DNA from: Sulfuritalea hydrogenivorans sk43H
Lineage (GTDB): Bacteria; Pseudomonadota; Gammaproteobacteria; Burkholderiales; Rhodocyclaceae
Assembly (NCBI RefSeq): GCF_000828635.1
Contig: NZ_AP012547.1
Span: 682,001 to 746,000 of the forward strand
DNA: 64,000 bases
Reading direction: 5' to 3'
In this document: one piece after another, positions 10,508 to 18,976 of the stretch
Layout of the letters: each line of letters begins with the position of its first letter
How positions within the stretch are numbered: the first letter of the stretch is position 1
The notes under the pieces: generated by a model
Told to the model about the DNA's origin: nothing
The model's input: the letters and a program-made list of their open reading frames with translations, nothing else
Databases searched by the model: none
Program-made: the position numbers and the translations under genes

Positions 10508-10621
10508 ATGAAAGTTCTGGCTTCGGTCAAGCGTATCTGTCGCAATTGCAAAGTCATCCGCCGCAAGGGCGTGGTGCGGGTCATCTGTACCGATCCGCGC
10601 CACAAGCAGCGTCAGGGTTGA
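10508..10621 (+). CDS. rpmJ: 50S ribosomal protein L36 (zinc-binding type)
   Basis: This 37-residue gene ([20 protein letters not shown], continuing [17 protein letters not shown]) has the three cysteines and one histidine (Cys11, Cys14, Cys27, His32) of the zinc-ribbon form of L36. A CCGGAG sequence lies upstream. Its TGA stop overlaps the -35 element of the predicted alpha-operon promoter. Confidence 0.96.
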   Translation: MKVLASVKRICRNCKVIRRKGVVRVICTDPRHKQRQG

Positions 10622-10646
10622 TACAGCGATTCAGATCAGATACAAT
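10618..10646 (+). promoter_or_regulatory. Predicted sigma-70 promoter of the alpha operon (rpsM-rplQ)
   Basis: TTGATA (10618-10623) and TACAAT (10641-10646) are separated by exactly 17 bases. The -35 box overlaps the rpmJ stop codon. Transcription would begin near 10653 and leave a leader of about 62 bases before rpsM. In E. coli, S4 represses the alpha operon through an mRNA pseudoknot in this position; whether this leader can fold similarly was not tested. Confidence 0.8.
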
Positions 10647-10714
10647 CTACGGTTTCGCATTTTTCAGCTAGCCCACCACACCGCATTCACTAACGGCGAC
10701 GAACAGGTAAGCAC

Positions 10715-11080
10715 ATGGCTCGTATAGCAGGCGTCAACATCCCGAATCACCAGCACGCGGAAATCGCTCTGACAGCGATCTACGGTATTGGCCGTACCCG
10801 CGCACAGAAAATCTGCGACGCCGTCGGCGTCAAGCGTTCGACCAAGGTCAAGGAACTCACGGACAGCGAGATGGATCGCCTGCGTGAGGAAGTAGGCAAG
10901 TTCACCGTCGAAGGCGATCTGCGCCGCGAAACGACGATGAATATCAAGCGCCTGATGGATCTTGGCTGCTATCGCGGAGTGCGTCATCGTCGTGGCCTGC
11001 CCGTGCGCGGTCAGCGTACCCGCACCAACGCGCGCACCCGCAAGGGTCCGCGCAAGGCGATTTCGATGGGCAAGAAGTAA
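10715..11080 (+). CDS. rpsM: 30S ribosomal protein S13
   Basis: The 121-residue protein begins [39 protein letters not shown] and ends in the basic tail [28 protein letters not shown], typical of S13. It contacts P-site tRNA and S19 in the head of the 30S subunit. It is the first gene of the alpha operon. Confidence 0.98.
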   Translation: MARIAGVNIPNHQHAEIALTAIYGIGRTRAQKICDAVGVKRSTKVKELTDSEMDRLREEVGKFTVEGDLRRETTMNIKRLMDLGCYRGVRHRRGLPVRGQRTRTNARTRKGPRKAISMGKK

Positions 11081-11095
11081 ACCAGGACACCTTAC

Positions 11096-11485
11096 ATGGC
11101 CAAGACCGCAACCAAAGTTCGCAAGAAGGTTAAAAAGAACGTCGCTGAAGGCATCGCGCACGTTCACGCTTCCTTCAACAACACCATCATCACCATCACC
11201 GATCGTCAGGGCAATGCCTTGTCGTGGGCCACTTCCGGCGGTGCCGGATTCAAGGGCTCGCGCAAATCGACTCCGTTCGCCGCGCAGATTGCTGCTGAAG
11301 CTGCAGGCAAGGCGGCTCAGGAGTGTGGTGTCAAGAATCTCGAAGTTCGCATCAAAGGCCCCGGCCCCGGACGCGAATCAGCGGTGCGCGCACTCAATGC
11401 GCTCGGCATGAAGATCACCAGCATCACCGACATTACCCCGATTCCCCACAACGGATGCCGGCCGCCCAAGCGCCGCCGCATCTAA
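11096..11485 (+). CDS. rpsK: 30S ribosomal protein S11
   Basis: The 129-residue product has [44 protein letters not shown] and the C-terminal [18 protein letters not shown], the S11 signature, at exactly the E. coli length. S11 lies on the platform of the 30S subunit near the exit site. Confidence 0.98.
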   Translation: MAKTATKVRKKVKKNVAEGIAHVHASFNNTIITITDRQGNALSWATSGGAGFKGSRKSTPFAAQIAAEAAGKAAQECGVKNLEVRIKGPGPGRESAVRALNALGMKITSITDITPIPHNGCRPPKRRRI

Positions 11486-11505
11486 GGCAATAAGGATACG
11501 ACACC

Positions 11506-12135
11506 ATGGCCCGCAACCTAGACGCCAAGTGCCGCCAGTGCCGCCGCGAGGGCGAGAAGCTGTTCCTCAAAGGCGAGAAGTGCTTCACTGACAAATGTTC
11601 CGTCGAGCGCCGTGCTTACGCGCCCGGCCAGCACGGCCAGAAATCCGGACAGCGGCTGTCCGGTTATGGCACCCAGCTGCGCGAAAAGCAGAAGATCCGC
11701 CGCATCTACGGCGTACTCGAGCGGCAGTTCCGCAAGGTATTCGGCGATGCCGAGCGCAAAAAGGGACAGACCGGCGAGAATCTGCTGAAGCTGCTTGAGG
11801 CACGTCTCGATACTGTGGCCTATCGCATGGGCTTTGGCGTCTCGCGCGCCGAGGCTCGCCAGGTAGTTCGTCACAACGGCGTGCTGATCAATGGCCGTCG
11901 CGTCGACATCCCGTCGTACAACGTGCGCCCCGGCGACGTCATCCAACTGCTCGAAAGCACCCGTGGCCAGTTGCGCACCAAGGCTGCCCTCGAAGCGGCC
12001 GAGTCGCGCGGCTTCCCGGCGTGGCTGGAAGTGGATGTCAAGGCCGGCAAGGGTATATTCAAGTCATACCCCGCACGCGAAGACCTGCCGCCCTCGATCA
12101 ACGAGGGTCTGGTCGTCGAACTGTATTCGCGCTAA
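11506..12135 (+). CDS. rpsD: 30S ribosomal protein S4
   Basis: The 209-residue protein has an N-terminal segment with a cysteine cluster (Cys9, Cys12, Cys26, Cys31: [26 protein letters not shown]), as in zinc-binding-type S4, then PGQHG and the S4 RNA-binding domain ([38 protein letters not shown], about residues 99-136). S4 is a primary 16S binder and regulates the alpha operon in E. coli. A strong hairpin follows the stop. Confidence 0.98.
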   Translation: MARNLDAKCRQCRREGEKLFLKGEKCFTDKCSVERRAYAPGQHGQKSGQRLSGYGTQLREKQKIRRIYGVLERQFRKVFGDAERKKGQTGENLLKLLEARLDTVAYRMGFGVSRAEARQVVRHNGVLINGRRVDIPSYNVRPGDVIQLLESTRGQLRTKAALEAAESRGFPAWLEVDVKAGKGIFKSYPAREDLPPSINEGLVVELYSR

Positions 12136-12147
12136 CACGTAGTTTTG

Positions 12148-12174
12148 CACCTGGCGTCCACCGGACGCCAGGTG
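12148..12174 (+). promoter_or_regulatory. Perfect 12-bp hairpin between rpsD and rpoA
   Basis: CACCTGGCGTCC (12148-12159) is exactly complementary to 12163-12174 with a three-base loop. The following bases (TCTTCC) are pyrimidine-rich but contain no T-run, so it is not a classical intrinsic terminator. It may set mRNA stability or processing between S4 and RpoA, or act as a weak attenuator. Confidence 0.6.
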
Positions 12175-12196
12175 TCTTCCATTTGAAGGAATGCAC

Positions 12197-13174
12197 ATGC
12201 ACACACTTCTGAAACCCCGCAGTATCGATGTCCAGCAGCTTTCGCCGCTGCATGCCCGCGTGGTCATGGAGCCGTTCGAACGCGGCTATGGGCACACGCT
12301 TGGCAATGCCCTGCGTCGTATCCTGCTGTCCTCGATGGAAGGCGTCGCTCCGACCGAAGTGTCGATCGAAGGCGTGCTTCACGAGTATTCGACGCTGGAC
12401 GGTGTGCGCGAGGACGTGGTCGACGTTCTGCTGAACCTCAAGGGCGTGGTGCTGAAGATGCACAACCGCCGCGAAGCAACGCTTACCCTTTCCCGTAATG
12501 GCGAGGGCGTAGTGACCGCGCGCGATATCGAAACCACGCATGACGTCGAAATCGTCAATCCGGATCATGTGATTGCCCACATCGCTCCTGGCGGCAAGCT
12601 GAACATGCAGATCCGCGTTGAATCCGGTCGTGGTTATGTTCCGGCCAACCAGCGCGAAATCGCCCGCGAGAATCGCGCCATCGGCCAGATCATGCTTGAC
12701 GCATCGTTCAGCCCGGTGCGCCGCGTCAGCTATTCCGTTGAGTCGGCCCGCGTCGAACAGCGTACCGACCTCGACAAGCTGATTCTCGACATCGAAACCA
12801 ACGGTGCCATCGACAACGCCGAAGAGGCAGTGCGCACCGCGGCCCGCATCCTGATGGAACAGCTGTCGGTGTTCGCCGACCTCGAAGGCACGCCGATGTC
12901 CGCCGAAGCGCCGAAGCAGACCTCCGTCGACCCGGTGCTGGTGCGTCCGGTGGATGACCTGGAACTGACGGTTCGTTCCGCCAACTGCCTCAAGGCCGAG
13001 AACATTTATTACATCGGCGACCTGATTCAGCGCACCGAAACCGAATTGCTCAAGACCCCGAACCTGGGTCGCAAGTCGCTCAACGAAATCAAGGAAGTGC
13101 TCGCATCGCGCGGCCTGACCCTGGGCATGAAGCTCGAAAGCTGGCCGCCCGCCGGCCTCGAGAAGCTGGCCTGA
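12197..13174 (+). CDS. rpoA: DNA-directed RNA polymerase subunit alpha
   Basis: The 325-residue product has the N-terminal dimerisation domain ([23 protein letters not shown]), the [19 protein letters not shown] block, and the C-terminal domain that binds UP elements ([63 protein letters not shown]). Two in-frame ATGs occur at 12191 and 12197. The GAAGGA sequence touches the first and is six bases from the second, so 12197 is chosen. Location between rpsD and rplQ is canonical. Confidence 0.98.
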   Translation: MHTLLKPRSIDVQQLSPLHARVVMEPFERGYGHTLGNALRRILLSSMEGVAPTEVSIEGVLHEYSTLDGVREDVVDVLLNLKGVVLKMHNRREATLTLSRNGEGVVTARDIETTHDVEIVNPDHVIAHIAPGGKLNMQIRVESGRGYVPANQREIARENRAIGQIMLDASFSPVRRVSYSVESARVEQRTDLDKLILDIETNGAIDNAEEAVRTAARILMEQLSVFADLEGTPMSAEAPKQTSVDPVLVRPVDDLELTVRSANCLKAENIYYIGDLIQRTETELLKTPNLGRKSLNEIKEVLASRGLTLGMKLESWPPAGLEKLA

Positions 13175-13184
13175 TTCGTTTGAC

Positions 13185-13202
13185 ACCGGGCTTCGGCCCG
13201 GT
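13185..13202 (+). promoter_or_regulatory. UUCG-tetraloop hairpin after rpoA
   Basis: CCGGGC (13186-13191), loop TTCG, then GCCCGG (13196-13201), extended by an A-T pair, forms a very stable hairpin 11 bases after the rpoA stop. Only a loose T-rich stretch follows. It may partly terminate transcription or protect the 3' end of rpoA mRNA before rplQ. Confidence 0.6.
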
Positions 13203-13320
13203 TGCTTCATCTGTCGTATTTGTTTGACTTGTTTTACTTGCTGCACCGATTCACCAAACTCGATAACCATTAACCGGCCATTTGCATTGCGCGGTGGCCG
13301 CAAAAAACGAGGACATCAAA

Positions 13321-13716
13321 ATGCGTCACGGTAACGGACTTCGCAAACTCAATCGCACCTCGGCGCACCGCCAGGCGATGCTGCGCAACATGGCAGTCTC
13401 CCTGCTGCGTCACGAGGCAATCAAGACCACCCTGCCCAAGGCCAAGGAATTGCGCCGCGTGGTCGAACCCCTGATCACGCTGGGCAAGAAGCCCAGCCTG
13501 GCCAATCGTCGCCTGGCATTCGATCGCACGCGCGATCGCGACATCGTCGGCAAGCTGTTCGACGTGCTCGGCCCGCGCTATGCAACGCGCAACGGCGGCT
13601 ATCTGCGCATTTTGAAGATGGGCTTCCGCGACGGCGACAATGCGCCGATGGCCTTCGTCGAACTGCTGGATCGTCCGGCTGTTGAAGAAGCCGCCGAGGC
13701 GCCCACCGCCGAGTAA
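13321..13716 (+). CDS. rplQ: 50S ribosomal protein L17
   Basis: The 131-residue product begins [46 protein letters not shown], the highly conserved L17 start. This fixes the ATG at 13321, although the frame is open further upstream. An acidic tail ([11 protein letters not shown]) ends the protein. It is the last gene of the ribosomal supercluster and is closed by a strong terminator. Confidence 0.98.
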   Translation: MRHGNGLRKLNRTSAHRQAMLRNMAVSLLRHEAIKTTLPKAKELRRVVEPLITLGKKPSLANRRLAFDRTRDRDIVGKLFDVLGPRYATRNGGYLRILKMGFRDGDNAPMAFVELLDRPAVEEAAEAPTAE

Positions 13717-13734
13717 GACTCTCGTGGCGGGGAC

Positions 13735-13763
13735 AAAAAGGCCAGGCAATGCCTGGCCTTTTT
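13735..13763. terminator. Bidirectional intrinsic terminator between rplQ and cysN
   Basis: AAAAAGGCCAGGC (13735-13747) pairs perfectly with 13751-13763 across a three-base AAT loop, giving a GC core flanked by A-run and T-run. It can therefore terminate transcription from rplQ on the plus strand and from cysN on the minus strand. Confidence 0.92.
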
Positions 13764-13778
13764 GCTTTTGCGGGTGAC

Positions 13779-15059
13779 TCAAAGAATCATGCCGGCGCCG
13801 ACGGTATTGTTGTTGGTTTCGTCGATCACGATGAATGCCCCGGTGCTGCGATTGTCGGCATAGGTATCGACGCACAGGGGCTGCGCAAGTTTGAAGAAGA
13901 CACGGGCGATGTCGTTCATGCCAAGCCGTTCCGCAGGCATCTGTTGCAAACTGTTGATGTCCAGTCGATAACCGATGGCCTCGACGGCCGCCCGGGTTTC
14001 TCGCGTGGTCTGGCGGATCAGGTATTTGCGTTGCGGGTCAAGCGGTGCTTCACCCAGCCAGCAGAGCATGGCCTCGATTCGCCGTGTCACCAGCGCCGAC
14101 TTCTGGGCGCGGACAATCATGTCGCCGCGGGACACGTCGACTTCGTCCTCCAGAAGCAGCGTGACCGACTGCTCGGCAATCGCGCGCGGAAGTGAAGTGC
14201 CGTAAATCTCGATGGCCTTGACGCGTGTTCGTTGTTCCGATGGCAACACCAGCACTTCGTCGCCAACGGCGATCTCGCCTGATTCAACGCGACCCATGAA
14301 GCCACGATAGTCGTGGAGCTTCGGGTCGCCGGCCTTCTGCGGGCGGCAGACGAACTGCACCGGGAAACGGAAAGCTTCATCGCGCTCGCTATGGGCGGTG
14401 GGCGCATTTTCGAGGATGTCGAGCAGTGTCGGACCTTGATACCAGGCGAGTCGTTCGCCGCGATCGACGATCATGTCGCCATTGAGCGCAGACAGTGGAA
14501 TGAATCTGACGTCGCCGATGCCGAGTGTCGCGGCAAACTCCAGGTAGTCGCTGCGGATGCGCTCGTAGCTTGTCCGATCGTAATCCACCAGGTCCATCTT
14601 GTTGATCGCCACGATGATGTGCGGGATGCCGACCAGGTGCGCCAGGTACGAGTGCCGCCGGGTCTGGGTCAGCACTCCCTTGCGGGCGTCGATCAGGATG
14701 ATCGCCAGGTTCGCCGTCGAGGCCGCGGTGACCATGTTGCGGGTGTACTGCTCGTGGCCGGGGGCGTCGGCGATGATGTACTTGCGCCGTCCGGTGCTGA
14801 AGTAGCGGTAGGCGACATCGATGGTGATGCCCTGCTCGCGTTCCGCCTGCAGGCCGTCGGTGAGCAGCGACAGGTCGACCGTCTCCAGCCCGCGCCGCTC
14901 CGAGGTACGTGTAATCGCGTGCAGGGTGTCGGCGAGAATGGTCCTGGTGTCGTAAAGCAGCCGCCCGATCAGCGTGCTCTTGCCGTCGTCAACACTGCCG
15001 CAGGTGAGGAAGCGCAGCAAACCGTTGTCGATCCCCGGCAGGTGTTCGATGGCGCTCAT
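13779..15059 (-). CDS. cysN: Sulfate adenylyltransferase subunit 1 (GTPase)
   Basis: The 426-residue GTPase subunit of ATP sulfurylase couples GTP hydrolysis to formation of adenosine 5'-phosphosulfate. The P-loop GSVDDGKS lies at about residues 21-28, DAPGHEQY forms the G3 box and NKMD the G4 box. The C-terminal half is the EF-Tu-like beta-barrel pair. There is no fused APS kinase (CysC) domain. The start overlaps the cysD stop by one base (TGATG). The segment KSALVTRRI near residues 320-328 is encoded by a copy of the 26-bp dispersed repeat. Confidence 0.95.
   Translation of the reverse strand: MSAIEHLPGIDNGLLRFLTCGSVDDGKSTLIGRLLYDTRTILADTLHAITRTSERRGLETVDLSLLTDGLQAEREQGITIDVAYRYFSTGRRKYIIADAPGHEQYTRNMVTAASTANLAIILIDARKGVLTQTRRHSYLAHLVGIPHIIVAINKMDLVDYDRTSYERIRSDYLEFAATLGIGDVRFIPLSALNGDMIVDRGERLAWYQGPTLLDILENAPTAHSERDEAFRFPVQFVCRPQKAGDPKLHDYRGFMGRVESGEIAVGDEVLVLPSEQRTRVKAIEIYGTSLPRAIAEQSVTLLLEDEVDVSRGDMIVRAQKSALVTRRIEAMLCWLGEAPLDPQRKYLIRQTTRETRAAVEAIGYRLDINSLQQMPAERLGMNDIARVFFKLAQPLCVDTYADNRSTGAFIVIDETNNNTVGAGMIL
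14076..14104 (-). repeat. 26-bp dispersed repeat, copy in cysN
   Basis: On the minus strand it reads AGAAGTCGGCGCTGG then TGACACGGCGAAT, matching the window-wide consensus. It lies in the sense orientation in cysN and encodes KSALVTRRI. Confidence 0.6.
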
Positions 15060-15982
15060 CAAAAGTATCCTTCCTTCTTGCGCTGTTCCATGGAGGCTTC
15101 GGAGGTCTGGTCGTCGAGGCGGGTTTCGCCGCGCTCGGTAATGGTCGTCGTTGCGGTTTCCTCGATGATGCGGGCCACCGTGTCTGCGTCGGACAGCACC
15201 GGTGCGGTGCAGGTGATGTCGCCCACGGTGCGAAAGCGCACGGTCAGTTCTTCGACGACATCGCCCGGCTGCGCCGGCGTCAGTTCGGTCACCGGCTGCA
15301 GCAGGCCGTTCTTTCGCACCACCGCGCGCGGGTGCGCGAAGTAAATCGAAGGCAGTTGCAGGTCTTCGCGTTCGATGTACTGCCACACATCGAGTTCGGT
15401 CCAGTTCGAAATGGGGAAGGCGCGGATGTTTTCGCCCTTGTGCACGCGAGCATTGAACAGGTCCCACAATTCGGGCCGCTGATTTTTCGGATCCCACTGG
15501 CCGAACTCATCACGAAAGGAAAAAATCCGTTCCTTGGCACGGGCCTTTTCCTCATCGCGACGCGCCCCGCCGATGCAGCAGTCGAAGCCGAACTCCTCGA
15601 TCGCTTCGAGCAGCGTCACCGACTGATGCTTGTTGCGCGATTCACCGGGCGTCTTCAGCACGACGGTGCCGCGCTTGATCGAATCCTCGACCGAGCGCAC
15701 GATCAGCCGCTCGTTCAACTGGCAGGCGCGAAAGTCACGAAAGTCGATGACTTCGCTGTAGTTGTGGCCGGTGTCGATGTTGAGCAGCGGAAACGGAAAG
15801 CGACCTGGGCGAAAGGCCTTTTCCGCCAGGCGCAGCAGCACCAGCGAATCCTTGCCACCGGAAAACAGCAGCGCGGGGTTGGCGCACTGGCCGGCAACTT
15901 CGCGCAGGATATGGATAGCCTCGGCCTCCAGCCAATCCAGGTGCGAAAGCGTGGCATGTTGCTGCAGGGCGAGTAAGCTCAT
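15059..15982 (-). CDS. cysD: Sulfate adenylyltransferase subunit 2
   Basis: The 307-residue protein is the catalytic subunit of ATP sulfurylase. It has the PP-loop SGGKDSLVLLRLA near residue 46, VLKTPGESRNKHQSVTLLEAIEEFGFDCCIGGARRDEEKARAKERIFSFRD and FPISNWTELDVWQYI, all typical of CysD. The start ATG overlaps the cysH stop by four bases. The protein acts with CysN to activate sulfate in the cytoplasm. Confidence 0.96.
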   Translation of the reverse strand: MSLLALQQHATLSHLDWLEAEAIHILREVAGQCANPALLFSGGKDSLVLLRLAEKAFRPGRFPFPLLNIDTGHNYSEVIDFRDFRACQLNERLIVRSVEDSIKRGTVVLKTPGESRNKHQSVTLLEAIEEFGFDCCIGGARRDEEKARAKERIFSFRDEFGQWDPKNQRPELWDLFNARVHKGENIRAFPISNWTELDVWQYIEREDLQLPSIYFAHPRAVVRKNGLLQPVTELTPAQPGDVVEELTVRFRTVGDITCTAPVLSDADTVARIIEETATTTITERGETRLDDQTSEASMEQRKKEGYF

Positions 15983-16743
15983 GCTGCAATTTCCTGCTGC
16001 GCAACGCGTTGCAGTTTCCCACCCACCAGATGCAGGCCGCACTCCTTGGTCTCCGGGGTTTCCCACCACCAGCGGCCGGCGCGAACGTCTTCGCCGGGCT
16101 GGATGGCGCGGGTGCAGGGCGCGCAACCGATGCTGGGGTAGCCGCGGTCGTGCAGGCGGTTGTAGGGCACCTCGTTGGCGCGCAGATAAACCCAAACTTC
16201 CGCCTCGCTCCAGTCGGCCAAGGGGCTGGCCTTGACGAGATTGTTCGCCGTGTCCTGGCTGATGACTTTGAGCTTGTCGCGGGTGGTCGACTGCGCGGCG
16301 CGCAGGCCGGTGACCCAGGCGCCCTTGCCGGCCAGTGCGCGCTGCAGGGGTTCTACCTTGCGCGCATGGCAGCAGGCCTTGCGTGCTTCCACCGAGTCGT
16401 AGAAGCCATGGCTGCCGTGGGCGCGGGCGTAGGCCTCGACGGCGTCATGGCGCGGAAAGAAAATGTCCAGCTTGCGGCCGTAGTGCTTTTCCGTCTGGCG
16501 AATGAGGTCGTAGGTTTCCACCGGCAGCCGGCCGGTATCGAGCGAGAACACGCCGATGTTGATGTTCTCGCGCCAGATCAGGTCGGTCAGCACCATGTCT
16601 TCGGCGCCCAGGCTGTTGGCGAAGACCACGGGCGCGTAGTCGCGCGCGATGTTGTGCAGGAGCGCGGCGGCGCGTGTGGCCTTGTCGGCGACGACGTCGA
16701 GCAACTCGGGATTGTCCTGATCGGGCAGGGATTCTCGGATCAT
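15979..16743 (-). CDS. cysH: Assimilatory adenylyl-sulfate (APS) reductase
   Basis: The 254-residue protein reduces activated sulfate to sulfite. It carries the pair Cys124-Cys125 (KACCHARK), Cys207-x2-Cys210 (GCAPC) and the catalytic ECGLH (Cys235). The CC and CxxC cysteines bind a [4Fe-4S] cluster and mark the APS-using form, as opposed to the cluster-free PAPS reductase of E. coli. This fits the absence of a CysC kinase in the operon. It lies between the DUF934 gene and cysD. Confidence 0.95.
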   Translation of the reverse strand: MIRESLPDQDNPELLDVVADKATRAAALLHNIARDYAPVVFANSLGAEDMVLTDLIWRENINIGVFSLDTGRLPVETYDLIRQTEKHYGRKLDIFFPRHDAVEAYARAHGSHGFYDSVEARKACCHARKVEPLQRALAGKGAWVTGLRAAQSTTRDKLKVISQDTANNLVKASPLADWSEAEVWVYLRANEVPYNRLHDRGYPSIGCAPCTRAIQPGEDVRAGRWWWETPETKECGLHLVGGKLQRVAQQEIAA

Positions 16744-16753
16744 GATGTTCTCG

Positions 16754-17281
16754 TCAGGCTACGCGGCGGCGGAAAAGCGGATCGGGCTGGTCGGTGCTCG
16801 CCTGATACACCTCGGGGAAATCGTCGAAGGCAGCCAGCGCTTCTTCGGCACTGCGACCCTCGCCGATCACGAAGGCATCGAAGCCGACGCGCTTGAGGTA
16901 GAACAACTGGTCGCGGCCGATGTCGCCGAAGGCGCGCAGTTCGCCGTCGTAGCCATGGCGTTCGCGCAGCAGGCGCGCGGTGGAGAAGCCGCGGCCGTCC
17001 GCGGCCTTGGGGAAATGCACGGCGATCACCGTGAAATCGTCGATGTCATTGGCGATCTCGGCGACGTCGTCCCCGGGTGAGAGCCAGATGCCGAGCGGCG
17101 TGCCGTGTTCGTACTCGCGGGCGATCAGGCAGGACTTCTTCGCCTTCCAGACCGAGATCGGCACCAGCAGCGGGCCGACCGGCAGGCAGACGTCGAACGG
17201 CGCTTCGCCATCGACCAGGGTCACGATTTTCCACGCGTCATCCTGCAGGCGACGCTCCTTGATGATCTGTTTGTTAGCCAT
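16754..17281 (-). CDS. DUF934 family protein of sulfite reduction operons
   Basis: The 175-residue protein begins MANKQIIKERRLQDDAWKIV and contains PVGPLLVPISVWKAKK, GIWLSPGDDVAEIANDIDDFTVIAVHFPKAADGRGFSTARLLRERHGYDGELRAFGDIGRDQLFYLKRVGFDAF. This is the pattern of DUF934 (COG3749), found next to cysI-type genes in many proteobacteria. Its biochemical role is not established; an auxiliary or electron-transfer role is only inferred from context. It starts eight bases inside the 3' end of the sulfite reductase gene. Confidence 0.85.
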   Translation of the reverse strand: MANKQIIKERRLQDDAWKIVTLVDGEAPFDVCLPVGPLLVPISVWKAKKSCLIAREYEHGTPLGIWLSPGDDVAEIANDIDDFTVIAVHFPKAADGRGFSTARLLRERHGYDGELRAFGDIGRDQLFYLKRVGFDAFVIGEGRSAEEALAAFDDFPEVYQASTDQPDPLFRRRVA

Positions 17282-18968
17282 TTGCGACTCTCCTTGATTG
17301 ATGGGGGTGGGGCTGGGTTTGGGTATATGCAGCGTGACGGAAGGGCTCTTCGCCGATACGATCGAAGGTGTCGATGAAGCGTTCGTCGGCATGACGGTGC
17401 GCGAGATAGACGCCAATCAGGCGCTCGATTGCGTCGGGCACCTCGGCGGCGGCGAAGGCGCGGCCGATCACTTCGCCGATGCGCGCGCCATTGCCCTGGC
17501 GGCCGCCCAGCGTGACCTGGTACCACTCCTCGCCGTTCTTGTCGACGCCGAGGATGCCGATCGCGCCAAGGTGATGGTGGCCGCAGGAATTCATGCAGCC
17601 GGAGATGTTGAGTTCCAGTTCGCCGATGTCATGCTGGTAGTCGAGGTCTTCGAAGCGTTCCTGGATCGCGGCAGCCAGTGGCAACGAGCGGGCATTGGCC
17701 AGGCCGCAGAAGTCGCCGCCGGGGCAGGCGATCAAGTCCTGAATCAGGCCCACGGTGGGCGATGCCAGGCGGGCCGCCTTGGCGCGATGCCAGACGGTGT
17801 AGAGCTCGCGCTGCGGCACGTTGGCGAGGATCAGGTTCTGCTCGTGCGAAACGCGGATTTCGCCGAAACTGAAACGCTCGGCCAGTTCTGCGGCCGCTTC
17901 CATCTGTTCGCTGGTCGCGTCGCCGGGCGCGGCCCCCAGCTTCTTCAGCGACAGCGTGACCGCCGCATACCCGGCGATCTTGTGCGCATGCACGTTGCAT
18001 TCGACCCAGCGGGCAAAGGCCTTGTCTTCGCGCAGGTGAGCAAGGTGGCACAGATCGTCGGGTGCCAGGGTTTCGTAGTTCGGCGGGGCAAACTGCGCCG
18101 AGACGCGGGCGACTTCGGTTGCGGTCAGGGTCGCCGGGCCGTCCTGGAGATGCGACCACTCTTCTTCGACCTGGCGGGAAAATTCCTCGATACCGACGGC
18201 CTTGACCAGGATCTTGATGCGCGCCTTGTAGGCATTGTCGCGGCGGCCGTGGCGATTGAATACGCGCACCAGTGCCTCGGTGTAGCTCAGCAGATGCTGC
18301 CAGGGTAGGAACGCGCGCACCACCTGGCCCAGCAGCGGAGTGCGGCCGAGGCCGCCGCCGGCATACACCTTGAAACCGAGTTCGCCCGAGTCGTTGCGCA
18401 CGAGTTGCAGGCCGAGGTCATGCACCTGGATCGCGGCGCGGTCTTGGGCGGCGCCCGAGATCGCGACCTTGAACTTGCGCGGCAGGTAAGCGAACTCGGG
18501 ATGGAAAGTCGACCACTGGCGCAGCAATTCGGCCCAGGGGCGCGGGTCGGCGATCTCGTCGGCGGCGACGCCGGCAAAGTGGTCGGTGGTCACATTGCGG
18601 ATGCAATTGCCCGAAGTCTGGATCGCATGCAGTTCGGCCTCGGCCAGTTCGGCAAGAATCTCCGGCACCTGCGGCAGTTGCACCCAGTTCAGTTGCAGGT
18701 TGTGGCGCGTGGTGAAGTGTCCGAAGCCGCGGTCGTAGCGGCGGGCGATGTCGGCGAACTTGCGCAGTTGCGTCGCCGAGAGCAGGCCGTAAGGCACGGC
18801 GAGCCGCAGCATGGGACCGTGACGCTGGATGTAAAGGCCGTTTTGCAGGCGTAGCGGGCGGAATTCGTCGTCGGAAAGCTTGCCGGCGAGATAGCGCTCG
18901 GTCTGACCGCGAAACTGGGCAACGCGGGCCCGGACAATGGTGTGGTCGTAGTCGTCGTAGCGGTACAT
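17274..18968 (-). CDS. cysI: Sulfite (nitrite/sulfite) reductase, sirohaem protein
   Basis: The 564-residue protein reduces sulfite to sulfide in six one-electron steps. The sirohaem-[4Fe-4S] ligands are Cys415-x5-Cys421 (CPGGDFC) and Cys458-x3-Cys462 (CMNSC). The N-terminal half contains the ferredoxin-like half-domain motif YGLLSATQLRKFADIARRYDRGFGHFTTRHNLQLNWVQL. No CysJ flavoprotein is encoded nearby, so the electron donor is probably a ferredoxin; that is inference. The order sulfite reductase, DUF934, APS reductase, CysD, CysN is a typical betaproteobacterial arrangement. Confidence 0.93.
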   Translation of the reverse strand: MYRYDDYDHTIVRARVAQFRGQTERYLAGKLSDDEFRPLRLQNGLYIQRHGPMLRLAVPYGLLSATQLRKFADIARRYDRGFGHFTTRHNLQLNWVQLPQVPEILAELAEAELHAIQTSGNCIRNVTTDHFAGVAADEIADPRPWAELLRQWSTFHPEFAYLPRKFKVAISGAAQDRAAIQVHDLGLQLVRNDSGELGFKVYAGGGLGRTPLLGQVVRAFLPWQHLLSYTEALVRVFNRHGRRDNAYKARIKILVKAVGIEEFSRQVEEEWSHLQDGPATLTATEVARVSAQFAPPNYETLAPDDLCHLAHLREDKAFARWVECNVHAHKIAGYAAVTLSLKKLGAAPGDATSEQMEAAAELAERFSFGEIRVSHEQNLILANVPQRELYTVWHRAKAARLASPTVGLIQDLIACPGGDFCGLANARSLPLAAAIQERFEDLDYQHDIGELELNISGCMNSCGHHHLGAIGILGVDKNGEEWYQVTLGGRQGNGARIGEVIGRAFAAAEVPDAIERLIGVYLAHRHADERFIDTFDRIGEEPFRHAAYTQTQPHPHQSRRVANG

Positions 18969-18976
18969 GTCAATTC

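Noticed and set aside
12191-12196. Alternative rpoA start two codons upstream
   Set aside because: The ribosome-binding sequence abuts this ATG with no spacing; the ATG at 12197 has proper spacing.
13224-13250. Possible promoter before rplQ (TTGACT)
   Set aside because: No acceptable -10 sequence lies at 16-18 bases downstream.
15060-15497. Upstream extension of the cysN frame by about 146 residues
   Set aside because: The extension is Arg-rich out-of-frame sequence of cysD. The family start MSAIEHLPG with the TGATG coupling is clear.
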